DNA of 64,000 nucleotides from Solanum dulcamara (lineage: Eukaryota; Streptophyta; Magnoliopsida; Solanales; Solanaceae), in NCBI RefSeq assembly GCF_947179165.1, contig NC_077240.1:78070001-78134000 (forward strand), written 5' to 3'. Shown piece by piece: positions 13,231 through 25,555 of the stretch (position 1 is its first letter; the number at the start of each line of letters is the position of its first letter). Position numbers and translations under genes: made by a program. A model generated the notes under the pieces. It had not been told where the DNA came from and searched no databases. It saw only the letters and a list, made by a program, of their open reading frames with translations.

Positions 13231-13448
13231 TTTTTCTGTGAAAGACAAAAGGAGAAAACGAGGGAAGGGAGGGAATTTTGGTTTTTGGATAGATGTGGAG
13301 GGAAGAGAAAATGTTTTGTTTTTTTTTTGTTCATTTTGGCCCTTTGGATACCTATTATTTGCAATTTGACCCTTATTGGTAAGGTTTTGCTTTTTTTTTT
13401 TTTTTGGGAAATAGAATGATACATCTTCACCTCATTGAGAATATGTCT

Positions 13449-13476
13449 TAGAGAGGAGAGCATGGAAATTGAAGAT
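13449..13476. repeat. target-site duplication, 3' side of LINE
   Basis: This 28-bp segment (agagaggagagcatgg...) matches 18851-18878 with about three mismatches. The two copies frame the LINE exactly, with the A-tail (a T run on this strand, from 13477) beginning here. Confidence 0.85.
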
Positions 13477-13915
13477 TTTTTTTTTTAACGGGAACAGACC
13501 TTACACGAGGCTCCCACCTCTCGTGCACAGCCAGGGGTTGAACCGCACACCCCCAAGCCTTATTATACATAACCTCCAGTCCTATGGTGGTTCATAAGTC
13601 GGTCATCCTACTAAAGTCAGCCAACTCGTCCCCGATACAAGCACACGAAAAGGAAACCTAGAAACTATACACCTAAAGAAGAGGACTTCTCTCGATACAA
13701 AGAAACTAGAAAAACATAAATAAGGGAGACTCGCCCTTTACATAAAATAAAGAAAAAATCTAAATAAAACTGGGGATGAATCCTCATAAAAGCTATATAC
13801 AACAAAATTTTAGCGTCAACGAGGATCATCAAATAACATGGCTAAAAATATAACATGGAGAATCACAAACACTGCAATTGGGCGCTCAATCCAATGCTGC
13901 AACACAAGTAGTAGA

Positions 13916-16900
13916 TCATGGAGGCTTCTTAATCCTTTTGGTCTTCCTCCGTCTGAAGCTAGGTAGGCCGGCTCTATCTAGCATGTCGTATCCTCGTGTA
14001 CCCCGAGGTAGCTGCTGGAGGGTGGTGTAGTGGCCTGGAGTGGTAAGAGTGTGACTGTGCTTGGAGAGAGCATCTGTAGTGAAGTTTGCCTCCCTGTATA
14101 CATGCCTGCAAGAAAAGAAAATAAATAATTTGGAAATAACAACAAGGTCATGAGTTACCCGGTGAAGGCTTCACGGAGGTTTCGTCTGATGATTAATCCA
14201 TTTAGTGATCAACTCCGAGTCGACTTCTAGGATAACGTGTTGAAAGCCCTGTTGAATGCACCATTTAAGCCCATAAACTGCCGCCTCTAGTTCGGCTTGA
14301 TTGATGGTTCCCTCCCCTAACGGTATGGCGTAGGCGAAGATGAATCTACCCATATGATCTCTTAAGATGCCACCCCCCTAATTGCCCCCGGATTACCCAA
14401 TGCGCTTCCGTCAGTATTCATCTTAACAAAACCGAGTTGTGGCTTAGTCCACGAGACTTGGGTGATCTTCATTTCATAAGCACACTTATCTATGCAGGAA
14501 ATAGTGTGGATCCAGTTTGAAGGCCAATGGATATAGGGGTACGCGACTCTAAGTAGATTAGAGATGTCTTTAAAAACGGCAAATTTCACTCTCGCCAGGC
14601 TAGAAATCTTTCCCCCGTATTTGCTCGCGCACCTATTCTTCCACAAATTCCAACATATAAATATTGGGGTGGAGTGAAGGATAAGTTTGTGAGCTTCTAT
14701 GCGGTACTTGTGAAGCCACCAGCTCATAATAAGAGGTTTGAGGGGTGTGGCTTCATGTTTTATGCCTAGGGAGTCAGAGAAGTAGCGCCAAATATTCATA
14801 GCGAAGTGGCCCGTATTGAAAATGTGCTCTATGGTATCCGGACCTGGGCTGTGGCAGCAATAGCATGGAGTGGAAACATGACCAAATGCAGTGATCTTTT
14901 CCTCCGTTGGCAGCTTGCCTCTAAAAGCCCTCCATAGCAAAAAAAAACATTTAAAGGGGATGTTTTTGTGCCAAGTATAATGGTCGGAAAGTGTCTTGGT
15001 TCTATGTTCCCTCACAAGATGCCATGCCGAGGAGCATGTGAAGTTCCCATTGGTATTCATCTTCCAAATGGCCTGGTCCGGTGTGTTTCCTTGCAGCTGA
15101 AGTGTGGAAGAAGTGATGAGAGGAACGAGTTGCGCTGGTGCCAACTGATTTAGCATATCGATGTTCCATTACCCATCTATAAGAAAATCAGCCACCCTAG
15201 CATTGCTTGCTCTTCCCAACTCCTGCCTATAGTTGGCTAAGGATCCGATACCTAGCCAATCGTCCCACCAAAAACAGCATGAACCTGAGTGAATCCTCCA
15301 TTGAATGTGAGGTTCGGCAATGTGTTTGTTGTGCATCATGTGTTTCCACACAAGCGACTGGCTAGAATGGAATTTTTTGATGATGGGGTTGGCTCTCTGA
15401 CAGTATTTGGCTCTAAGGAACTCACCCCACAACGTTGGTTTAGCTCTAAAGATCCACCATTGCTTTAACTGGAGAGATTTGCACACATCTATAGTTCTCC
15501 TTAACCCAATACCTCCTTCGTCATAAGGGTAACAAAGTTTTTTCCATGAAGCCCAATGGTATTTTTTCTTGTTATCCTTCCACCCCAGAAAAAATCAGCG
15601 GTGACTCTCTCAATCTGTTTGAGAGTGGTACGGGGGGGAGTAATGGCCGAAAGAAGGTGAATGGGGAGCGACTGAAGTACGTATCTCACGAGTGTAGCTC
15701 TACCGTCGTAGCTGAGGATTTTGGAGTGTCACCCTCTAATTCTATTGACAACCTTAGAGACCATGTCTGTGTAGTACATGACTCTCTGCCTGCCAATGTA
15801 CAAAGGGCATCCTAAGTAGGTAATGGGACTATGCTTCTGAGTGAAACTCGTAACCTGTTTCACCGTTTCCACATTGTGTTGGAGCGCACTGGGATGCATC
15901 ATGAAGTGGCTCTTATTCTTGTTTATAAGCTGCCCCGATGTCTTTTCATACAAAGTCAAGGCCTTCATGATAATCTGAAGAATTTCCCTCCTTCCGGAGG
16001 AAAAGATGATAATGTTATCCGCAAAATTCAAATAATTAATCTGTGGGCCTCTTTTCTCCATATAAAAACCACGGTAGAAGTGGTAACTATGAAGACTATT
16101 CAATATTCTTGACAGCACCTCCGCTCCCAAAATAAATAAGGCGGGAGAAAGAGGATCACCCTGTTTTAGCCCTCTGGTGGAGTGGAAAAAACCATGTCTA
16201 GACCCATTAACGATAACAGAGTACCAGTTGTTAGACATGATTCGCCAAATCATATCAATAAAGGTCTCACTGAAGCCCATCCTTCTCAGTACCAGACAAG
16301 TATAGGACCAAGAGACTCTATCATATGCTTTGGCCATGTCTAACTTGATAACCACGTCGTCGCCAATAACAGACTTTTGGATATCGTGGATAATCTCCTG
16401 TGCTAGCATGATATTTTCGGAGATGCTTCTTCCTTTTACAAACCCGGACTGATTGGGAGAAATAAGACCGGGGAGAATTGGAGTAAGCCTGAGGCAAATG
16501 AGTTTTGATATGATCTTATTGGTGAAGTTACTGAGACTAATGGGTCTATAGTCAGAGAGTGTGTTGGGGTGATATACCTTTGGGAGCAGGATCAAACAGG
16601 CATGAGAAAAGAACTTAGGCATAGCATACCCCCCGAAGAAAGAAGTAACCACTGCTAGTAGGTCTTCCGAAATAATCTCCCAACAAGCTTGGAAAAATTT
16701 TCCATTCATACCATCCGGACCAGTTGCAGAGTTAGGATTCATGAAGAAGACCACCTGTTTCACCTCCTCTATGGTAGGTGTGGCTTGAAGGTTTTCATTC
16801 TGAGCATCTGTGATCATTCTAGGAACATAATTCAAGGTGTTCTCCAGAATCGGAGACTCATCGCCTGTAAATATTTTCTGAAAATGATCGCATGTTGCTC

Positions 16901-18074
16901 TAGCAATGTGTTCGTCACCTTGAATCCAATCCCCGTCTTCGTTGGTAACCTTGTGAATGAACAATCTCCTTCTCCTACCACGGATTAGAGCATGGAAATA
17001 CTTGGTGTTAGCATCTCCATCCTTGAACCAATGTAGCTGATTTTTTTGTTTGAGAATGTTCTCTTTAATTTTAAGAAATCTGATATATTCGGCGTTGAGT
17101 GCATGCAATTGCATCCTATTCTCTTCATTATTGGACACTATCAGATTTTCTTCGACACTTTTTATCAATTCTTCATATTCCTTAACCTTGGCAAAAATGT
17201 CGCCAAATTCCACTCGCGACCATTTGCTAAGGGTGGAGGAAAGTCTTTTCATTTTTTGGTGGAAGGACAACATTGGATTCCCTGTCATGGGTCTGCTCCA
17301 GCAGGACTCTACAGTTTCGCGAAAAGTAGGGTTATCCACCCAATAATTCAAGAATTTAAAATATTTAATCGCGGAATCCTGCCTAGCATTCATCTTTATT
17401 AGTAAAGGGTTATGGTCAGAACCAGTAGAGGGAAGATGGGTAATTGAAGTGTGAGGCATAACGGCTAACCAATTATCGGACACCATAGCTCTATCGAGTC
17501 GCTTCCAAATTCTTTTATGCATATCTCGTTGATTACACCAAGCGTAGTCTGAGCCATGATACCCTAAATCTGTAAGGCCACAAGCTTCAATAACTCTGAT
17601 AAACTCGAAGCTTTTTCGCATGTTATAAGGGATTCCACCTAGTTTCTCATTAGTGGAGGTAATGACATTGAAGTCTCCAACTGTGCACCAAGGAAGGTTA
17701 GTGGGAGCGTGGTGAAGGAGCCTATCCCAGAGCGGCCTTCTAAGAGTATCTTTGCATTTTCCATAAACAAATGTCATAAGGAATGCATTTTGATGCTCTA
17801 TGTGTTTCACCTCGCAAGTGATCTGTTGGTCGTCAACATCAATAACTTTACAATCGACATCTTGAGTCCAGAAGATCCAAATCTTGCCATTAGGATTGCA
17901 AGCGGAGCCATCCATACCAAGGTTGATTCTAAAGCTTTGGAGATGAGCATTGTTAGAAAAAGGTTCTAGGATGGAAATTATGGACGTTTGATGGATATGT
18001 TTGAGCGACTTTAGTCTATCTGTGACTCCTTTGGTATTGATACCTCTTGCATTCCATACAATTGTGTTAATCAT
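13916..18074 (-). pseudogene. LINE ORF2: endonuclease / reverse transcriptase / RNase H, broken
   Basis: The longest open part (18074-15729, 781 aa) starts MINTIVWNARGI and covers an APE-type endonuclease (GDFNVI, GSDHNPLL) and a reverse transcriptase with KLDMAKAYDRVSW and GLKQGDPLSPALF. The catalytic YADD-type box reads FADN: the second aspartate is asparagine, expected to abolish polymerase activity. Further breaks: a TGA at 15731-15729, a TAA near 15171-15169, and frameshifts near 15590 and 14385. Beyond them a zinc-binding linker (about 15150-14500) and an RNase H domain (MNTDGSALGNPG, NQAELEAAVYGL, LEVDSELI) are still readable. The final stop is at 13918-13916. Its ATG shares one base with the ORF1 stop (TAATG). 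Confidence 0.92.
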
Positions 18075-18768
18075 TAATGGGATCTAAGGTTGTAGATCCT
18101 AGTGTTTGGTCTGCTAATAGAAGCATGAATAGTAGTAAATTTTGGATTGTGATGAATGCCTCTAGGTGATAAGCCTTGCTCACTAGCTAGTTGGTTCATC
18201 TCGTCATTCGTGACTTTAATAATGGTCTTAGGTGGAGCAGCTGTTTTAATGGACTGTTCAATAGTCTCTTCTTCATCCTCAAATTCAACCTCACCTTGAA
18301 AGTCTTGGTCATATTCATCCTCCGAATGAATAACACCATATTCATCATCACTAGCAGGAGTTGAAGTTTGAGCCTCATTGTTAGTGCATAGGATGTTGGT
18401 GGCATTTTCAGGTTGCATAAAAGGAGCTGGCTGAATATTCAAAGGGGTAAGATTAAGGGGATCTTCACAACTAAAACTGGACTTCTTATTGGAGTGGTCT
18501 GATCTAGGAGAACATACTGTGAGCAAGAGTTTGAAACCACCTCACCATTGTTATCTTTTTCACTTATATGAACAGTGGTTGTAGGGGTGGGGGCTGCAAC
18601 TTCTTGTTGCTTTTCTAGTTTCTTCTTTCTAGCTCTCTTTCTCCTTAGAGTTTTAGAGGTAGCAGGCTGATTAGAGTTGCTAGGGGTAGCTGAGAATTTC
18701 ATATCATTAATGATGTAAGTGTCTTGTTGTTTGGAGTCTTGCACTTGGTGGGAGCAAGGACTAGACAC
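18074..18768 (-). pseudogene. LINE ORF1 remnant
   Basis: About 230 codons in two frames joined by a frameshift near 18520-18530. The first part begins MSSPCSHQVQDSK and has a basic stretch (RRKRARKKKLEKQQ). The second is acidic (DEYDQDFQGEVEFEDEEE) and ends YNLRSH. No CCHC knuckle or RRM was recognised. Its place directly before ORF2, with a TAATG stop-start overlap, supports the ORF1 call. The N terminus may be lost. Confidence 0.7.
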
Positions 18769-18850
18769 TTGGTCACTTAAGATTGTGCTGAAACTGCAGC
18801 CAGTAGCTTGGTCATTTAGATTTTTCTTTTTTTCTTGGAGAACATGGCTT

Positions 18851-18878
18851 TAGAGAGGGGAGCATGGAGATCGAAGAT
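18851..18878. repeat. target-site duplication, 5' side of LINE
   Basis: Partner of 13449-13476 (agagaggggagcatgg... here). The similar flanking 'gagaacatggctt' and 'gagaatatgtctt' suggest the duplicated target may extend slightly further. A related phrase (tttttcttggagaagatggc) recurs at 18917-18936, so the original target was already locally repetitive. Confidence 0.8.
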
Positions 18879-21800
18879 TAGGATAAAAAATTGTTCGATA
18901 GTCGAGATTTTCCTCTTTTTCTTGGAGAAGATGGCTCTAGTAGGAACACACTTTCTGCTCTATCTCTCCTCCTTATAGTACTACTAGTTTAGTATACGTG
19001 ATTTGCACGTGACGTTAAAATAAATGTTATGTCTATCTAATAAATAAGAAGAATTTCATATAGGAAGATTAAAAACTTATTTTAAAAAATGTAAACCTTT
19101 TTCTTTAATATTTTATTTATTTGTTTTATTTACCATAATTTAAATAGGATTGTATATGGTAAAAATATTGATTTTATAGTTTTAAAGGTTTTTATTTTTA
19201 ATATATTTCAAATAAGGAAAGATTCAATATGGAAAATTTTAGTCAATTTGAAAGTCCTAAATTTAGGAGTCCTTACTAATTACAAATAAGTAAAATTTAT
19301 TAATTATGACTTTAACTAATTTCAAAGTTCTGAATATAAGGATAACAACTAAATAAAAATTATACATGCAAACTTAACAATTATTATCAAGGTTATATTT
19401 AAAGTAATAATATTTTAATATAATGCATAACTTAAATATTTGGATCTGAATAGATAAGCCAATAATCATTGTAAAATTTTTAACTCAAAATATCCTATTT
19501 TACTTGTTTTAACCTTAAAAAGTTAGAGAAAATTAAAGTGTATTTAATAGGAAAAGGTATAATTTCAGAGTGTTCATAATACATAACGAAAGATAAAAAA
19601 TAATATAATACCTTTACTACACATCACCAACTTGAAAATACATTTTTCTAAGATGGAATGAAAAATCAATGCATCATCGAATTTGACTTAATTACTTGAA
19701 AACACAATTCGAGCAAGTGCTCATTCATAAATATGATGACTATTTCTTAAAATCATGCTAACAAAGAAGCATAAAAAATAAAATAAAATAAATATTTGAA
19801 CTTTACAAACCTCATGACCATGAGCATCCATGATTTGATTGAAGGCTACAAACTTTAACTTATATAGTACACATAATTATTTACATGCTAGACTAATTTG
19901 GATTCAACCATAAATAACTCTAGTAATTAAGGTTAAGTAGATAGTTATTTTTACTAAATTGCATTAAAAAATTAAAGTCCTAAACATTAGAAAAGTATTT
20001 GAATGAATATTTTTATATATTATAAAAATAGTTAAATTACTATTGTGTCTAATATAAACGCTATGCTAAATTTAAGAAATATCACTCATAAAAAAATACA
20101 TACATACATATATATTTATTTTATGGTATTTTCTGAATCGTATTAAAACTATAATAACTTTTTAGTCACCCCACCCCACCCCACACAAATACACGTGGGG
20201 ATCCAAAATATTTATATCCTCTCTTTTATTAATTAAATGTCGAGAGCATTGAGAAATTTCGTCTGCTGGTGGGGAATTAGTATCTTTATTCCTTAGTTTA
20301 TTTAAGAAAAATAAAATAAAATGAAATTATGTTAATCTGATAAAATTAAATAATCGTTTAAGGGAATAATAATTAGAAGTCTTTTAATGAAGGACAAAAA
20401 GTTAATTTAACATTTTAAGAGTCTTCATATTTTTAATATAGTATAAAAGATAGATTAATATTATTGTAGTATCATCTTTTGTTTATCCTACTATTTTTGT
20501 TTTAGATACTTTTATTTTATCACTGCTTCCTCACTTTTGTATTTTTTAAACATATTTTGAAAAACGTTTTTCTTGAGTCGATGATATGGAATCATGTTGA
20601 ATATGTTGATTGATGTTATTGTGTTTGGAAATGCTAGAATTTCATCATCTTTGCAACACCACAATAAATAGCTAGTGCTTGATTTACAATTACATTTTAC
20701 TTTGTGATTTGAAAAAGTTGGAACGTTTTGAGGGTAACTTTGGCACGTTTTGGTTTAATTAGGACATTTAATATACAAAAGCAACAAGGATATCACACAA
20801 ATAGATATTGGGCCAAGTAAAAGCAATAGGGTCAGGCTTTTACAAAGGATAATTTGGAATCCAGAGGGTACCGTTGGTTGTCATTAAATAGAACAGGACA
20901 TCACTAACAGAGGTATCATCATGAATTATGTGCAAAGGCATTTCAGTGTTTCTCATCCCCGTTTATGAGTCTAAGCTTCTCATCTCCCGTCTTCACTCTA
21001 TCAATCCTTAGTTCTTATGTTCATATGTTCAGTATTTCTACATTTCTGTTTTGGCTTTTGCTATTTGATTTGTTGCATTTACTTTCTGGATTTGTAATAG
21101 AACTTTAGTCATATTAATATAGTTAAGAAGTTGGTTACTGTTACATTACACTTGAGTTCATTACATGTGATGTAGAATCAAGTTAAAATTTCACACATAG
21201 CAAGTAGGAGAAATGCAGAAAACATTCTATTTTGCTTCAAACACTTTCACATCACAACCATGAGTAAGTTTAATGTCCTCTTGAAACAAAACTACTCAAC
21301 AAGTCCTTTTGGCATATTTGCTTCATTCAAAACAGAGATGTCCATTATATTCACACTTACTCGAAACAACGTTTAGAGTACTCGTCAATCAAAGACAATA
21401 AGGTTATTGCTACAGAGAAACCAGAGAGAATTATAATGACAGTACTGAGAAAATCTTTAACTAAAACCAACATTAATCACATTATGAATATCATAAACGA
21501 GTCTTAATAAACAAAGTTCTCGAGGCACACTGAACATCAGGTATTAGTGCTCTCCAAATTATACGATCATATCACAACTTACATTGACTATATCAAACAA
21601 GGATGGTATAATAAGCAATCAATGCAGCAAAGTTATGTTCTAGCCTCTAAGGTGCTACATATATCAACTTGTTCGTCATCAACATAACCTCATAGTTTCG
21701 TTATAAAAATGTGAGAAGGTGAAGTTCTGCAACTAAAAGATATCATACACTCGCTAACTGAATCTGCTTCTCACAGATGTAAACTTGTTTCTCCAATGAC

Positions 21801-22689
21801 CAATATCAATGCAACTTTCTTCCTAATAGCAATAGGATTTAACCAGAGAAATACTTGAAATGGCAAATGATGAATTGCCCCGTTCCACTTCATGGAAAAG
21901 TAAATAAGATAACCATTTCATCCTCATAAGAAAAGGGCCAGATTGTAGGGGAGAGAAATAAAACAAATGCTTTAAATCATACAAACCTAAAAACAAGACA
22001 AGATATATCCTATGCAAGCGTCTTAACATCCTTACTCACATTGCATTTGATGCATAGGCATTGTAATCAAATAAAATCAGCAACTACTCCAAAACGTATC
22101 AAGGAATGCCATGCATCTCAATTCCATGCTTATTGTGTTACTAGTTTCTACATGTACAATGGCATCAATATATCCAAATGCATACTCGCAGACATATAGT
22201 GCAGTACACACCCTGCTGCATATTAGCAAACAGAAACACAACAAAAGAAAAAAATTTAATCAAACTGGAACACCATCAGCCATTCACCATGTAGAAAAAA
22301 TGGAAAAAGTTTGCCTTTTCTTGATTAACTCTTAACAAAAACTCTCCTTTAGTTTACACTTACCACATAGTCAATTAACTTGGTTAGCACTCTGGAATTT
22401 GGATCCAGTGACCTCATTATACTCCTAGTAGAACCTTATCAATCTATGTTCACCACATATTCAATCGAATCACAGTAGTTACCGCAACATGAATCTACAC
22501 AAACTAGCAAATAATAACTATGCTTCGATCCCAAGCACGTTGGGATCAGCTATCACTCCTCATTGATCATGTCGTTCCATTTAAGCTTAAACATATACAA
22601 ATTAGACCAACACAAAATTAACCAACAAAATGATCATCAAAAATATATTTTTATAAACAAAAATGTAGCAATATGGTTTTAAGTTCAAT
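18879..22689. other. intergenic DNA, no gene supported
   Basis: AT-rich. The part next to the LINE (18879 to about 19000) is the DNA that flanked E2F before the insertion. A short run CACCCCACCCCACCCCACAC lies at 20167-20187. Around 22520-22580 the phrase 'gatcccaagcacgttgggat' resembles a common dispersed Solanaceae repeat. Short frames at 21823-22029 and 22111-22335 have no recognisable features. Confidence 0.5.
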
Positions 22690-23655
22690 CTATGTTACAT
22701 TATGATCAAATTTTGTACTGTACCAAAAGGGAGATTGTCTCACCGGCATAGAAGAGCTACAACATACTTCCAACCTATCACGAAATCGCGATTCGTGTGA
22801 CTTCAACATCACAGGCAATGACAAGCACACACCTTTATCAACACACATCTTGTGCCTCGGATTTATCCTATTCTCTAAACTAAACGAGAAATACTGAGGA
22901 AACACAGTCAATTCCTTCAACTCCCTTCCCATTTCCACCACAAAGTAATCGAATTTCGGCTCCAAATTCTCCTCTATACTGTAACAAAACAACGAAGGGA
23001 ACCTCCTAAACATCACTTTAGTGTCTCTTCTTGAAAACCCAATTCTCTGAAAGTACTCCAATCGAGGTATAAACTTAGTCTCCACAGAACAAGACAGCAA
23101 ACTTGCACATTTCGAAACATCCTCAATGCCAATAGTACTCTGCAAAAAGTAAAGGGTCGGTCGGAGATGCTGTTCTACACACTTTGTGAGAAGACGGGGT
23201 CGTCGACGGAGAACACCCGGAAGTTTTTCTCCGGTGACATGAGCTTCCCGGAGCAAAAAAGTGACGGCAGGTCGGAGGGTGGTTGAAATTCCTGCGGTTA
23301 AAATCTCCGGGCACATGTGTAAAACTCTCCGAACATCAAGAATGGTGAGATTAACGGAGTAAAGGAAGTCAATAATCGATTTGAGTTCAGATAAAGAGGA
23401 AGAAACGATAAGGGGTTGTGAAGAAAGGCAATGTAAAGAGTCTACACCAAGAGAATCCAAAAAAAGGAGCTTTTCTTGAAGATGGAAGTTTTGGGAGGTG
23501 AGTGGGGGTGGGGTAGGTAGAGAAGTGGAGATTGGGGTGGGTGGTTTTGGGTGTTGAGGGAAAGAAATTGTGGATGATTTGAAGGATTTGAGAGGAGAAA
23601 TGGAGGTTTTAGGAAGTGAAAAAGAAGAAGAAGAAAGATGGAGAGTTTCTTGCAT
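22690..23655 (-). CDS. mTERF family protein, organelle-targeted
   Basis: Single-exon 321-aa protein. The first 50 or so residues are Ser/Thr/Pro-rich with few acids (MQETLHLSSSSFSLPKTSIS...), as in chloroplast transit peptides. From about residue 85 on, repeated mTERF units are visible with the pattern LR...FL....G......(V/L)L...P.LL, for example LPGVLRRRPRLLTKCVEQHL and FRRFPSLFCYSIEENLEPKF. Such proteins bind organelle nucleic acid through a superhelix of these repeats and act in transcription termination or RNA maturation. The length suits the short-type plant mTERFs. Which Arabidopsis paralogue it matches is uncertain. A GGCCCA site II-like element lies upstream at 24036-24041. Confidence 0.88.
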   Translation of the reverse strand: MQETLHLSSSSFSLPKTSISPLKSFKSSTISFPQHPKPPTPISTSLPTPPPLTSQNFHLQEKLLFLDSLGVDSLHCLSSQPLIVSSSLSELKSIIDFLYSVNLTILDVRRVLHMCPEILTAGISTTLRPAVTFLLREAHVTGEKLPGVLRRRPRLLTKCVEQHLRPTLYFLQSTIGIEDVSKCASLLSCSVETKFIPRLEYFQRIGFSRRDTKVMFRRFPSLFCYSIEENLEPKFDYFVVEMGRELKELTVFPQYFSFSLENRINPRHKMCVDKGVCLSLPVMLKSHESRFRDRLEVCCSSSMPVRQSPFWYSTKFDHNVT

Positions 23656-25555
23656 GGTGATTTCTCACATGGTGGATTTCTTGTTCTTTGGGATGAAAGT
23701 AGAGAATTTGGGGGTGGGGGCGTAGGGGACGGAATTTGTATTAGTGGTGTGGAAGATGGAATGGAAAGAGATAAGGGGATGTGAGTGAGATGGCATTTCT
23801 TGGATTTGCGTTATCTTGAAAAGTTCTTTTAACAGGGTCTAACAAAGAATCTATCAAAAATATTTTTTTTATTTTTAAAATAATAATAAAATTAGCGTAT
23901 ATTTTATTTTTTTCATATTTTATTTTGGAAGATTATATTAATTTTATTGTTGTTGTTAGTAGTTGAAGAAAAAAGAAGGGCAATTGATTGGATAATGTAT
24001 ATATTTGACCCAATGGGTTAGGTTTATTATTTGAAGGCCCAATTGTGTTACACCTGATGAACTCGATAATGGATGAGCAAAACCTTCAAGGTTAAAAGCG
24101 TTGTCATGGAAATTTGTCAAACTTGAAGTTTTGCCTTAAAGGCAAACATGTTTGAAGTTTAAGACCATCAACCTCTAAAATCATTTTTTATAAATCACTC
24201 TCAAGAAAAAGGATAGATTCTTATTATAGTTATTTTTGTACCGTTATTTAAATATTATTTTCGATTTGAGGAATAAATCATTATTGTGAGGATAAAATAT
24301 ATAAAAAAAAAAAATAGCTATGTTTCAATGTGATACATTTTTCTTGTTGGTTCATCCAAAAAGGAATGCCATCTTTTCTTATTTGACAATCATTTACATC
24401 TTGATTGGATGATTGTTACATGTTATACTGTATTGTTAGTTTAAATATCATATTTATTTTGATTATTGATTTAAATTTTATTGTATTGTATCATTTAAAT
24501 TCATCGTTAGATAGCGATAAAAAGTCTTATTTTGTGTATTGACTAATTTGGTGTGATCACATCTGTTACCTTAATATATTTTTTTCATTTTGTTTTGACT
24601 TATTTTATTTTATTTTTTGTCCTATCTTTTTATAATGCTCTACTTGTGTTTTACTTTTCTTGTAAATTTATCATAGCATTGATGTGTGACATTATGTAAC
24701 AATGAAAAAATAATACAATTTATCTAAACACAATACAATGTGTTAGTGTGACATTTTAATATTAAAAATAAATACATATAATATGTCACATTATGTATCA
24801 TGTTATGTCAATAGGTGGACATTACATCTGTGTCTCTCTACTCTCATCAATTGGTAGAATGTGGTCATTAGTTGTTAGTAACTTTTGTAACAACTAACTT
24901 TTCATTTCACTATTATTCTACTTGTCTATTCTTGTAACTTATGTAACATTTGGGCCATTCATTTACCCAATTTATTATCCATAATCTTCTTATTCATTGT
25001 AAGAAAGAATTACTCATTTATAAATAGTGATAGGTTTACGTACAAGAAATATACAGGATGAAAGAGGGTAAAAAAGATAAGAAGTTTATATTGTATTTAT
25101 ATTAAGGTTAATGTAGTGGAAGAGAGAGTTGAGACAAAAAAATTATTCCAAGTCTTCAATTGTATTTACCATACAAAAGAGAGTAATTATATGTCGAACG
25201 AAGGTGTTTTTGTGGAGTTTTGAACTCTTCAACTAATCCGGAGTTGTTTTGAGTTATACGACGTTGTTGGAATGTTGTATTATGGAGGAAACAAATCAAG
25301 TGATATACTGCTAGATTGATGTAGATTATGTTGTAGTGAGTTTGAATCTTTTTAAAAAGATCGAGATATCCGCGCCTCAGCCTGAATATATTTCTTATTC
25401 ATTTTTGTCATTTTATTTACAAACTGTAATTTATTGTATTAGTTTCACTTATAACTTTATTGTAAAGGAAAGTTAAATGGTAAATATAACAAAATTATTT
25501 TTTATTTCTTAAATTTTATATCAGATCAAACAAAAATGAAGGAAGTAATTTAAAA
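23656..25555. other. intergenic DNA upstream of mTERF
   Basis: It contains the mTERF promoter. 'aatgggttaggtttattatt' with 'aaggcccaatt' near 24013-24043 resembles telo-box/site II promoter parts found in plant genes for organelle proteins. The rest is AT-rich with no gene. Segments around 24400 and 24710 with 'tgttacatgttatactgtat' and 'acacaatacaatgtgttag' could be ends of a small element, but no clean terminal inverted repeat was found. Confidence 0.4.

Larger units (their letters stand above)
13477..18850 (-). mobile_element. L1-type LINE with RNase H, nearly full length, degenerate
   Basis: A 5.4-kb non-LTR retrotransposon in the same orientation as E2F. It has a poly(A) tail (T run 13477-13486), an untranslated 3' region (about 13487-13915), ORF2 (18074-13916) and ORF1 (18768-18074), bounded by 28-bp direct repeats. 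Order in ORF2: endonuclease, reverse transcriptase, RVT zinc-binding region, RNase H. It lies about 370 bp upstream of the E2F start codon, so it has separated the E2F leader from its former upstream DNA (18879 onward). ORF1 appears short and may be 5'-truncated. Confidence 0.9.

Noticed and set aside
13105..13419. 104-codon Gly/Trp-rich plus-strand frame
   Set aside because: Produced by the G-run tract in the E2F leader, antisense to it. Low complexity.
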